DNA of 64,000 bases from Closterium sp. Naga37s-1 (taxonomy: Eukaryota; Streptophyta; Zygnematophyceae; Desmidiales; Closteriaceae): assembly GCA_947471745.1 (NCBI GenBank), contig CANJKZ010000010.1, forward strand, positions 8,677,501-8,741,500, given 5' to 3'. Position 1 is the first letter of the stretch; every line of letters starts with the position of its first letter. Below, in pieces: positions 12,301-23,216 of this stretch. The position numbers were made by a program, and so were the translations under genes. The notes under the pieces were generated by a model. The model was not told the DNA's origin, searched no databases, and worked only from the letters and a program-made list of their open reading frames with translations.

Positions 12301-12692
12301 CGTTTCTTGGAATCGCGCCGGTGAGAGTAGATCTCTGCCGCCTTCCGTTCGGTGTAGGGCCGGGGATTCCCATGCGCGTCGAAGGTGCCGACGCCAACGC
12401 CGCGGAGCATTCCTTGGAGATGCTGGGATGCGGGTCCGGGAAGAGGGTGTTCCGGTGTGCCGAATACGACCCGTGTAGCTGTTTCCAACTCCAGTTGGGA
12501 GAGACCCTCTTCAGGCGGTGCGTCTCGCTCTGTTTCGCGAATGGCGGCAAGGCCACGGCCGGCGATCGCGCTCGTTGAAGACGTTGGTGTGTGGCAGTCC
12601 CTGCAAACGCCGTCGGGATCGGGGTCGTGCAGCGCGAGCTCGCGGGGGTGTGAGTGGTGTGGCACCCAGGGGCGCCCATCAGGTGCTTCCAA
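9362..12692 (-). pseudogene. Element A integrase and 5' part of reverse transcriptase
   Basis: A long minus-strand reading frame holds a pre-integrase HHCC region (HQRLGHPS ... CTVCPE), an integrase core with QSDGAAEF and GVAERTNRTL (the second Asp and the Glu of the DDE triad), an acidic/Gly-rich linker, and a copia reverse transcriptase with GKWVFRVKT, RQIDVKNAFLYA and the catalytic YVDD box. The frame breaks again near 9590, about 230 bases before the coding sequence is cut by element B at 9362. The RNase H half lies on the far side of B at 2605-2083. Confidence 0.9.
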
Positions 12693-14668
12693 TCGCGGCG
12701 ATGAATATGTTCGAAGCGCAGGGGGACAAGGTCAATCAATTCCTGCGAATCGCCGCTGCAGTCGGGAATGTCGAAGTCGAGAACGTATATGCCATTCTCG
12801 GCGCGCGCCCGTCCGATCTGCTTGCGCTTCTTGTTCGGCATCGTGAAGTGGAGCAGGATGTCGCGCGTCTCGGGGTCGGTGCTGAGGATGACTCCGCAAT
12901 CCAGGAGTTGCGCCGCCGAGAGTAAATTAAAGCGCAGGTTCTGCACAATCAACACGTCGTTAAGTGTGATGTGCGTTCGGCTCCCTCGTGCCTTGAGCAC
13001 CACGATACCTTGCGCGCTTGCGCGCAGCCGTGTGTTGTTCGCCACTGTGACGTAAGTGACGACGGGAGTGGAGACGGCGTTGGATATGTAACGCTCGGAG
13101 CCCACCATATGCTGCCCACAGCAGCTGTCCAGGTACCAGTTGTTGTAGCGCCTGTTGTCGTTTCGCGCGAGCAGCGCCAGTCGCGGAGTGACGATGTGTG
13201 GAGTGTCTACCTTCAAAAACTGTTCGCGCGCGATCCAGTCGATCGGTGCCAGCCGCATGTCAGGTACGTGCGGAGGGCTCTCAAGCAGCGGGACTGGTAG
13301 ATTCCAGTCCTGGTTGTCGTCGTCGCTGTAGTCGTGATGCGTGCTGAATGGATTGTTGTTCGGAGATGCCTCGATTGGGTCGGGCGCCGACTCAGGTGAG
13401 AGTGAGCGTGCGCGCGGGCGACGAGAGCCGCTCGTCATGGTCATGTTCCCCATGACATTGTGGACGGGGGCAGCTTGTGATGGCTGCTGCTGCTGCTGAG
13501 TTGTTGGATTCAGGTTGCGCGGTGGGGGTTGATACCCCTGGGCGGGACGCGTGTCGTTTCTCGCGTCTTGTCGGCCGGACCAAGTGCTCGGATTGGTCTG
13601 GCGAGGGCGAGATCGATGCTTGCATCGATCCGCCAAGTGCCCGAAATTTCTGCAGATCTTGCAGTAGAGGCGCCACGGTCGTTGCTCTTCCGTGTTGTCT
13701 GCGTAGAATGCAAGACGTTCTCTCTCTCGTCGTGGCGCTGGTCGCTGCTGGTCCATATCCCGTTGTTCGACGAGGAGGGCGGCGCAAAGGGCGGCCTCCG
13801 AGATGACCCCCTGCTGTCGGAGAAGCGCCTTGCAGGGCCGCCACTCTGGGCCGAGCCCTTGGAGCACGATGTTCACGAAGATCTCCTCAGAGATCGAGCT
13901 CCCCAATTTCGCGATTTGATCGCGTAGACTCCGACAGCGATTCAGGTAACTGTTGGCTTTCTCTCCTGGTGCCATCCTTGTTTCCAGTAACTGCTGGAGG
14001 AGGCGGCTCGACGACACTGAGTCCTTGGGTTGGTATACGCCATTCAGGTGGCGCCAGGCGTTGAGGGCTGGAGCAGGGGAGGTCTTGTATGAGCGAATGC
14101 TCAATTGCTCCGTCGGCGACATGTTCCGCAGAAGAACCCCATACGCCATCAGGGACTCGTTGTAGTACTTGGTTTTTGCATCGTCAGTATCTTCCGCAGG
14201 CCCCGAGTAGCTTCCGTCGAAATAATTATAAATCTGCGCGTTTTGCAGTAGCAGCTCCATCTCAAAGCTCCAGGTATAGAAGTCTCTGCCGTCAAAGCAC
14301 ACACTTGTCTTTATTTTTTATATGCTCAAAAACCTTGATTGCGCAGAGAGAATTGCTTCATCGCTGGGGCAGGAAGTCTTGGGGGTTGAGCCGTTCGTAT
14401 CGAGAGAGAAGCCTTGCGGGGCGGAGTTCTGGCCGTTTGAGGCCGGTTGAGTGGGTTGGGAAGAGGTTCCCGCATCGCCATTCCGCAATGTCTGGAGCCC
14501 TTGCTCCAGGCTCGTGAGTCGCTGAAGCAGTTGTGCGAGGACGGCGGAAGGAATCGTCGTCGTTTCCTCGTTTGTCGCAGCCGGGTTGGGCTGCGCTTCA
14601 GCCGTCAGATTCGTCTGACCTCCAGATCCTCCGGCCATTCTTACACGTGATCGTGTGCCGGACGCCAC
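12690..14668 (-). pseudogene. Element A gag and protease region, broken
   Basis: Minus-strand reading starts at an ATG at 14668 and meets an in-frame stop at 14320-14318. The same frame then continues through a copia gag core (motif FDGRDFYTWSFE), a CCHC zinc knuckle (C-x2-C-x4-H-x4-C, bases about 13660-13620) and an aspartic-protease-like block in which the catalytic triplet reads Asp-Ser-Cys followed by CGQHM (Asp codon at 13129-13127). The frame then changes near 12700, where the pre-integrase coding resumes one frame over. Known role of the family: capsid formation and polyprotein processing. This copy is inactive because of the stop and the frameshift. Confidence 0.88.
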
Positions 14669-14731
14669 TTTCCGAATGTCGCAGATTTCGGAGATGGCGG
14701 TGCGAAGGATTCCTGAGTCGCTCTCATACCA

Positions 14732-15173
14732 TGTTAGAATCAGAAAGTGATCGTAACCAGGATCACCTCAGGAAGGTTCGCACAATTCTAGTCTAGTGGT
14801 GGTGGGCCCTTGACCTCAATAGCAGAGTGAATGTAAATGCTTGAGATGATAAAAACGTGCAGTACAAGGAATATAAATATGAGTACAGAGGAATTCGAAA
14901 CGACCTAACTAGCCATGTACTCTAAGGGGTACATTCTCTTATTGCAGCGAAATCCAACCGTGCGACTCCGAGTGGTTATGTAACTGTTCGGGCAGAATCT
15001 TCGCCACTGCTGCTGCCTGATGCTGTTTGCCCGACGGTCCAGATGCTCCTCGTAACCGTCTGTCCCTTCGCCTTTCTTTTGCCTTTTCGTCTTCACTCTC
15101 GATAGTGCGTGCTTCGGCTTTGCTACGGTGAGGAGTGCGCAACAGTGTTTTTCATTAACCACTATTCGTAACA
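14732..15173 (-). repeat. 5' LTR of element A
   Basis: 442-bp partner of 1634-2075, with intact TG...CA ends. It should carry the promoter, and TATTTATA-like sequence is present on the minus strand near 14870-14880. Confidence 0.93.
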
Positions 15174-16716
15174 AGCAAAGCAGTGTTCTTTCGAATGCCT
15201 GCAGCATTGGTTTTGTAAGGAATTAGAATTCCTTACTGTATTCAGTTATTAGCGATGACATCCCGAGGGTCACGCGACGAACCTGTTCGGCCTATTTCGT
15301 CGGCCGAACCACTCCCGGGTCACCTCCGCACCAATCGCAACCATCACCGAGCCATCCTTCGCCCGACCTCTTCGCATAGCTAGGATTCCCCTTATATTTT
15401 CCCGTCACTTTCCTTGTATCGGGATTCAGTAGTCAACCATTCTCGTTATTCGTTTTACTGCACACTCTGCAAGTTCATTCATAACAGGTTTCATCTTTCT
15501 TGCCATCACCAAAGCCGTCACGCGACACCGCACCTACCACTTTGCCTCGGCCCTTGAGATCATCGTCGTCTCCTTGTGTAAGGAATTTTCTCGATATTCC
15601 TTAGCGCACCCTGCAACATCGCGTACAGCAGTAGCCGTTGTTCGCCCGTTACTGCTAACGGGGCTTCGCCGACTTCGCGCGCACTGTTTCACCAAACCTC
15701 GCACTGCTGGCCTGGCCGTGTCGGCCTACACTTCGTGACTAGCCCGAGCCTCGCTTCCAGCACAGCACTAGCTAGCTCGCACGCACCGCGTTACCGTTTG
15801 CATGCCTTCGCTCACATTTTGTACTCGTTTGACACCTTACTGCAATTCTCGCTACTTCGATTCATTGCACCCGTAACACCTTGCCTCGTCCTCCCGATTT
15901 CAGCATGACCATCACAGCTCTCTCTTGGGATCACCTTTGACCTCACCACCAGCATCACAGCCTTATCTCATCAACACCACTCCCCGCCACTCGCCACCGC
16001 GCAGCGCCGTTCTCCACCATCTTTACCTCACCTCGCATCAAGTCATTCATTCACAGCTGTCAACAGGAATCTGGGGCATTCTGCCTGTCAGTGCAGGCAC
16101 ACTGGAACAGGCACAGTCTTCATCACAACGTCGCATCAATAGTTCCGCCCAGCGTCGCTTCACCTAGCGTATCCTTTTCGATCAGCGTCTTTTGAAGCCG
16201 CGACCTGGGCAAATGAGAGCTGCGTGTTTCGACGAGTGTCGTTTATGATGGAATTCTCAACGCGAGAGCTCTTCAGAATTGTATAATGACGTTCATTCGT
16301 GGCTTGAAATCAGTGCAGTGATCTTGCGTGACATGCTCGCTGGATTCAGTATGGTTATGCATTTTCGTGATTAGGAACAATTCCCGCAACCAGCGAACTG
16401 CAGCCATTGCGTCCGCAAAGGCCTCTTCTTGTGGAACCGCAATTTGCGGAATTGAACTTTCATAGTAGTATGCGCGAACCTATGTTCAAGCTAGCATGAC
16501 ATTTGGACTTCACGAACAGTAAATAGGAGATTTCAAAATTCCTGAGTGACGATAGGATACTCCCCTATAGGCAGCCAATGGTGGTGTCGTCGTATTTATG
16601 CGAGCCAGAGTATTAGCCACTGTTAGCTTGTACTATGCTGTTAGCCGTACATTAGGCTGCTACTCTAGCGCTAGGCTTGCGTCAGGTTCTTGACGTCTCG
16701 TCAGGCTCGGTGCAAG
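15174..16716. other. Intergenic region upstream of CNGC
   Basis: 1.5 kb between the right target duplication of element A (15174-15178) and the CNGC start codon. I see no convincing gene, RNA or repeat. It presumably holds the distal 3' flank of the glycosyltransferase gene and the CNGC promoter and 5' UTR. A small open frame at 15925-16167 lacks any recognisable feature. Confidence 0.5.
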
Positions 16717-19700
16717 ATGGATTTTCCCCAGCCTAAGTTCCCGGCTCGGATAGGCGGCCTCTCGTGGAACGACGACGGCGATGACTCAGATTCGGATTCG
16801 CCCGAATCAGAATCGGGATCCATGGGAAGCGGCGTGGGTCTCTTGGGAGGCTCTGGCGAAATTCCCCGCTCCGAAAGCTCCGCCTGGAAAGCCAGCCGCG
16901 GAGGGGGAAGCACAGGGGGAGGAGGGGAGAGAAGCGGAAGCTTATTTGGGGGTGCTGGCGACATAGCAGGTATCGGGTTTAGCGGCGGGCTGAGCGGCGT
17001 GATTAGCGGCGGAATCAGCGGCGCTAGCAGCGTCAGCGGCGGCGGAGGAGGAGGAGGGGAGAGAAAGGTGAAGTTCGATACTCCAGACGCTCCGGCATCG
17101 GTCTCAGCCACAGGCGGGGCTCCTGCTCCTCCCAAGCCTCGTCATTCCCGCGCGCTGTCATCCGAAGCTCCTGACTTGCTCGCGCCCAAACCTAACGCCC
17201 GCCGGGCAAGGACGACTGCCTCGGCGATTTTCACTCGGCCAAATCAACCAAGCGCTTCAGGTCCGTTCGTTCTGCCGAGCCGGTTCCTTTTCTCGCCTCC
17301 CTCTGTGTTGTCTCTCTCTTTTTCTCTCCCACCCGCTCCCTCCGTTGCAAAAGCAAGATGCATTCGTGGCTTCATTCCATGACCTGCTGTGCCTCGTCCT
17401 CCCTATAACAGGCTCCGATAGTATCCCCCAAGACCCATTCCGCCGGCAGCGCCACGACTCCATCGGGGGAGGCATCCCTGGCGCGGGGGGGATGCGCCAG
17501 ATGCTCACTCCGGGCAGCGCCGCCGCAGCAGCCGCGCGGCAGCGGCGCATGTCCGTCCAATTCGCGTCAGGCTTCTCAAAACCCACGGGATTGCAGCTGC
17601 CAGGGTCTGTGGGGGGCCAAGGGGGACCCATGACCCCTACCGCTGGTGGGAACCCCACTACTGCAACCAAGAAAGTGCAGAAATCTATGATGATGTGTAT
17701 GGATCCGACGTGCAACGCGTGCCCGCCGGAAATGCATGCATTGCGGAATAAAAAGCTCATGGCTCAGGTTATAGACGAGTTTCCGGAGCCTATGGCGCGG
17801 CCTACGAGGCGAGGGGGGAGGGGAGGGGGAAGGGGAGGAGGAGGAGGAGGAGATGATGATGATGATGATAGTGATTATGATTTTGATGATGATGATGACG
17901 ATGATGATGACGATTATGGGGAGCAGGGGCAGAGGACGATTGTGCGGTTCTGTGGAATCACCTGCTTCACGTACACGTCCAAGGTGAGATTCAGTTCAAT
18001 CTTGGCGTCAGGTGAGGCTCGTATTCCCTCCTTGCTGCAGCAACATGGGGGGCAGGCAGCAGCAGAGAGCGATTGTGCGCTTCTGTGGAATCACCTGCTT
18101 CACTTACACCTCCAAGGTAGCCTCTTGCAGTGCAGGGAAGGATTCGAACCGCAGCAAGCCGTGTGGAATCACCTGCTTCACTTACACCTCCAAGGTGAGA
18201 CTCGGTTGCACCCTTGTGTCAGGAGAGGCTTATCTCGCCGGCGCTACACTGGGTACATGATTCCTTCTAGTGCTCTTTTGCCACCGTCGTTACCTACATA
18301 GCTCTGCATCCCACTCTGTCCGTCTCCATCCTTCCCTTCCCTCTGACTCACCATCCTAGCCCCCCTCTTGCAAACACTCGCCCTCAGCCGAAGCGCAAGA
18401 AGCGCAAGCGCGGTGGACAAAGGCGTGGGTGGGAGGACGTGCAATATTTGTTTCAGCCCATCAGCATGCTGTGGCAGCCGTGGGGCATCCTGAACCCTCT
18501 TTCTCCCTCCTAAACCCTCTCTCCCTCTTTTTCCCTCATAACCTTCCTTCCCACCCCAGCGGAAACGCAAGAAGCACAAGTCACGGTGGACCAAAGCCTG
18601 GCAGGACGTGCAGGACTTCTTTCAGCCCATCAGCATGCTGTGGCAGCCACGGGGCATCCTGAACCCTCCTCTCCTGCTCTCTCTCCCTCACCCTGCTCTC
18701 ACCCCACCCAGCCGCCAAAGCGCAAGAAGCGCAAGTCACGATGGACCAAGGCTTGGCAGGACGTTCAGGACTTCTTTCAGCCCATCAGCATGCTGTGGCA
18801 GCCGTGGGGCATCCTGAACCCGCACTCTAAATTCATGGCGCGGTGGAACAAGGTGTTCATGGTGGCGTGCATCCTCGGCTTCACCATCGACCCCTGGTTC
18901 CTCTTCACCCTCCAGGCGCTGAATCAAGTGGCGCCCCAGCCGGTGAGGGAGGGAGGGAGAGAGTGAGTGAGGGATTGAGTGTGGGAGGGAGTGAGGGTGT
19001 GAGGGAGGGAGTGAGGGAGGGAGGGAGTGACCAAACGAGAGAGGGAGGGAGCGGGGCGCATGGCAGCACTCCAAGTTCATGGCGCGGTGGAACAAGGTGT
19101 TCATGGTGGCGTGCATCCTCGGCTTCACCATCGACCCCTGGTTCCTCTTCACCCTCCAGGCGCTGAATCAAGTGGCGCCCCAGCCGGTGAGGGAGGGAGG
19201 GAGGGAGTTATGGAGGGAGGGAGGGAGGGAACGGAGGAGAGCATGCTGTGCCTCACTCTGGACTGGACAGCAGCCATCACCTTCACTGCTTCTTGGGTTG
19301 ACTCAAGCAATGTCCAACCCATTGAGTCGACTCACAAACCATTCTCTCCCACCCCCCACCGTGACCCGCCAGGCCATGCTGTGCCTCACTCTGGACTGGA
19401 CGGCAGCCATCACCTTCACTGTGCTGCGCTCCTTTGTGGACCTCTGCTACGTCATTCAGATCGTCGTTCAGGTGACAATCTTACGGAGTGACTTTTGAGA
19501 ATTCTCAAAAGTCACTCCAATCTTACGGAGTGACTTTTGAGAATTCTCAAAGTCACTCCAATCTTACGCACCACCACTGTTCAGTTCAGTTCAGTTGAGT
19601 GCCCGCCCGCCCACCAAGTTCATATGACGCACTAACTGACCACTGGTCTGGTCACTTTTGAGGCGCCTGAAAGCCTTCGCCATCACCTTCACTTCATTGT

Positions 19701-22700
19701 ACTGTGCTCCATCGTGGACCTTGGCTACGTCATTGTCATTCAGAGATCATCGTCCAGGTGATGGTGCAGTGGTCCATTAGGTGATGCTTGCTTACCGACC
19801 ACTGCCCAGCCCAGTTCCCACCACGTTGTTCCGGTTTTAAGTGACATGCTTGAGCTGCATCATTCATTCATTCATATCATGCTCCATGCATCATCCCACC
19901 GACCCACCCTTACCCCATTCCGCTCCCCCGTTTCCTCCTCTTTTGTTCCAGACACCTAAATAATGCATCATCTTCCTTCCAATTTCCCCCACTCACTTCC
20001 ATATGGCCTACATTGCCTCCCCACCAAGCCAACCAATGGCACAATATTTTGTCGTCTGCTGCCAGCTGGCGACCCAACAGAGCCCTGATGATTGCACCCT
20101 CTTCCACCGTCTTCCACCCTTCCAAACCTTCACTTTAAACCCTGACCCTAAACCCCCACTCTAACTCAGTGACCTTTTTGACTCCTCTTAAAGCCATTCT
20201 CGCCCATTTCCTCTGCGTCCCAACCAGTTCCTCTCCGCATGGCCTACATCATGCCGTGCCGCCCCCAACCAACCGCAAGAACCGATTCTTCCGCCGCTGG
20301 TTGGTCTGCAGAGCCCAGAATAGCTCACCCTCCTCTTCCACCACCCCTCCAATCCCTCTCTTCCAAACCCCGAACCCCAAACCCTCAAACTCCTACCCGC
20401 AGAACAATCCCTCTCTCCCTCCCACCCTCTCCCATCACCTCCCTCCCCACCTTCCCGCCCCATTTCCCCCCACTTTCCTTCACTCTCCCCAGTTCCGTAT
20501 GGCCTACATAGTGCCGCCCCCCACCAACCGCAAGAACCGCTTCTTCCGCCGCTGGTGGGCCGACCGCTCCTTGCAGAGCCCGGGAGACCTCGAGTTTGAC
20601 GCGCGGGTCATCGCCAGCCGCTACCTGCGCTCCTGGTTCCTCATTGACGTACTGGCAGCGCTGCCCATCCCCCAGGTGAGGGCCACCCTACTCCAGCACT
20701 GCTTTCCTCCCCCTCAAGCAGCACAGTACACCACATCTCATCTCAGGTACTGCCTGCCCCAGCCGCTACCTGCGCTCCTGGTACCTCATTGACGTGCTGG
20801 CAGCCCTGCCCATCCCCCAGGTGAGGCTCACCACAGGTGAAACCTATCCAGGTACTCCCTGTTCTGCACACAGCACTCTGTGCCATCCGCTTCTTCCCCA
20901 TCCTCTCGTTGCCTGGCCTTCTGTGCTCCCCCCACACCCCTTTCTGGCCTTTCTCTACTCCCCCTTCCCCGCCTCTCCCTCCACTCCCCGCCTTTCCCGC
21001 ACCCTTGACCGTCGCAGATAGTGATGCTGGTGATAGTGCCAATGATGGGTCGATCAGTCCCGTCGAACATGGGGGTCGCCATGATAGTCCTCTGCCTCGC
21101 AGTGCCCTCAATCTGCACATTGTGTTGTCTTCTTACCCCCGCTTCTCTTCCCTCTCCCCTCTCACCTCTCACCTCTCACCTCTCACCTCTCCCCTCTCCC
21201 CTCTCCCCTCTCCCCTCTCCCCTCTCCCCTCTCACCTCTCCCCTCTCCCCTCTCCCCACTTCCGCTCTTCCCGTTCCCTGTGCCTCCCACCTCCCACCCC
21301 TCTCCCCCCCCTCCCAGATAGTGATGCTGGTGATAGTGCCAATGATGGGTCGATCAGTCCCCTCCAACACCGGAGTCGCCATGACCGTCCTCTGCCTCGC
21401 AGCCCTCTTCGCTCAGAACGTGCCCCGCGCCATCCGATTCTTCCCCATCCTCTCGGGCAACGCGCCGCACGTCACCGGGCTCGTGTTTGAGACGGCGTGG
21501 GCGAATTTCCTCCTCAACTTTGTGTTCTACCTCATGGCGTCCAACATCGTCGGCAGCATGTGGTACTTCCTCGCTGCCTCGGTGAGTGCCTCTTGTCGTG
21601 CCTTGCACTTGCCCTTTGCTCGCACCTCCCCACTGCTTCTGCCCCCTATCTCAATCCCCCGCCCATGCAGCACAGCGGTAGCTGAGGGTGCGGCAGAGGC
21701 GGCAGCATGAGCGCATACATCCCCATCCCTTACCTATATTCCACTCCCTCCTTGCACCCCGTCTGCACCCCTTCTGCACCCTCTCTCAACACCCGCGTCC
21801 CCACGTACACCCCATATATCCCCATCCCTTTCCTACACTCCCTCCCTACACCCCCTTTCCCATGCCCTCGCCAGCGCTTCACCACGTGTATGGCGGGCCA
21901 GTGTGCCACTCAGGGCGACGCCTGTCAGCCCAAGTACATGTACTGCGTCGACCAAAACGCCATCGCCTACCAGAACACAGCAGCAGAGGCCGCGTGGGCC
22001 ACAGGCCCTGCCAGCGCGTGCCTGGTGCTGGACAATCCGAGCAGTGACGCCCCGCCCTCCCCAATCGATTACGGCATCTTCACCAACGCGGTTCCGCTCG
22101 TGGTGGAAGGGGCGTTTCTCTCCAAATACATCTACTCCTTCTTCTGGGGCTTCCAGGTGCGTCCCTCCCTTTCCAGGTGCGTGCCTACCCTATCCACCGG
22201 GTGACTTCACCTCACCTGGTAACGAGTGTTTGCGTTGCGTCTACACATCAGCGACCTCCCCTCGTGGCAGAAGGGGCGTTTCTTTCCAAGTAGATCCACT
22301 CCTTCTGGGGCTTCCAGGTGGGCACCCAGCAACTTCTTTTGGTGACTTCACCTGGCAACTTGTGTGTGTGTGGGTCAAAGCGTTGGTCAGTTCTTCTGGT
22401 GGTGGAAGGCACGTTCCTCTCCAAGTACATCTACTCCTTCTTCTGGGGCTTCCAGGTGCGTCCCTACCCTATCCACCTGGTGACTTCACCTCACTCACCT
22501 GGTAACTAGTGCGTGACTCTACACATCAGCGACCTCCCCTCGTGGCAGAAGGGGCGTTTCTCTCCAAGTAGATCCACTCCTTCTGGGGTTTCCAGGTGCG
22601 TGGGTATTTTGAGGCGCCTCAAAATACACCTCAAGTAGATCCACTCCTTTTGGGGTTTCCAGGTGCGTGGGTATGCCTCAGTCTGTTTTTGTTACAAGGC

Positions 22701-23141
22701 CACCTTGTTCCACCTTGTTCCAATCTGCAGCTGTCTATTCTTGATTCGCCCCAGAAAATGACTCTCGTGTCTTTCTATCAACCCCCCACCCCCCTTTCCC
22801 ACAGCAAGTGAGCAACCTGGAGCCGTCTATTTTTCAGGCGCCTCAGACATAGGCTCCCTCCCTTGTCATTCCATCCCCCACCCTTCCTCCCCCCCTCCCC
22901 CCCCCCCCTCCCCCCCCCACACACACAGCAAGTGAGCACGCTAGCAGGCAACCTGGAGCCATCGAGGTGGGATCCCGAGGTGCTCTTTGTCATCCTCGTT
23001 ATAGGGCTGGGGCTCGTGCTGCTCGCACTGCTTATTGGCAACATCTCCAACTTTCTACAAGCTCTCAGTAGAAGGTAGGTGTAGTTCGATGAAACATGTG
23101 TGTGTCTGTGTGTGTGTTTTTCTTTCTTTCTTTCTTCCTTC

Positions 23142-23216
<75 letters not shown>

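Larger units (their letters stand above)
1634..15173 (-). mobile_element. Copia-type LTR retrotransposon A, decayed, hosting a nested element
   Basis: Two 442-bp direct repeats (1634-2075 and 14732-15173) begin TG and end CA. The same 5-bp target duplication AGCAA lies outside both (1629-1633 and 15174-15178). On the minus strand a primer-binding-like sequence TGGTATGAGAGC (14731-14720) follows the 5' LTR, and a purine tract (2086-2076) precedes the 3' LTR. The internal order is gag, zinc knuckle, protease, integrase, reverse transcriptase, RNase H, as in Ty1/copia. The internal region carries a nonsense codon, at least two frameshifts and the nested insertion of element B, so this copy cannot make a polyprotein. 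The LTRs differ at about six positions, all C/T transitions, so the insertion is not ancient. Confidence 0.95.

Noticed and set aside
15925-16167. 80-codon open frame upstream of CNGC
   Set aside because: No recognisable motif, not near a promoter-like feature, and of chance length for this base composition.
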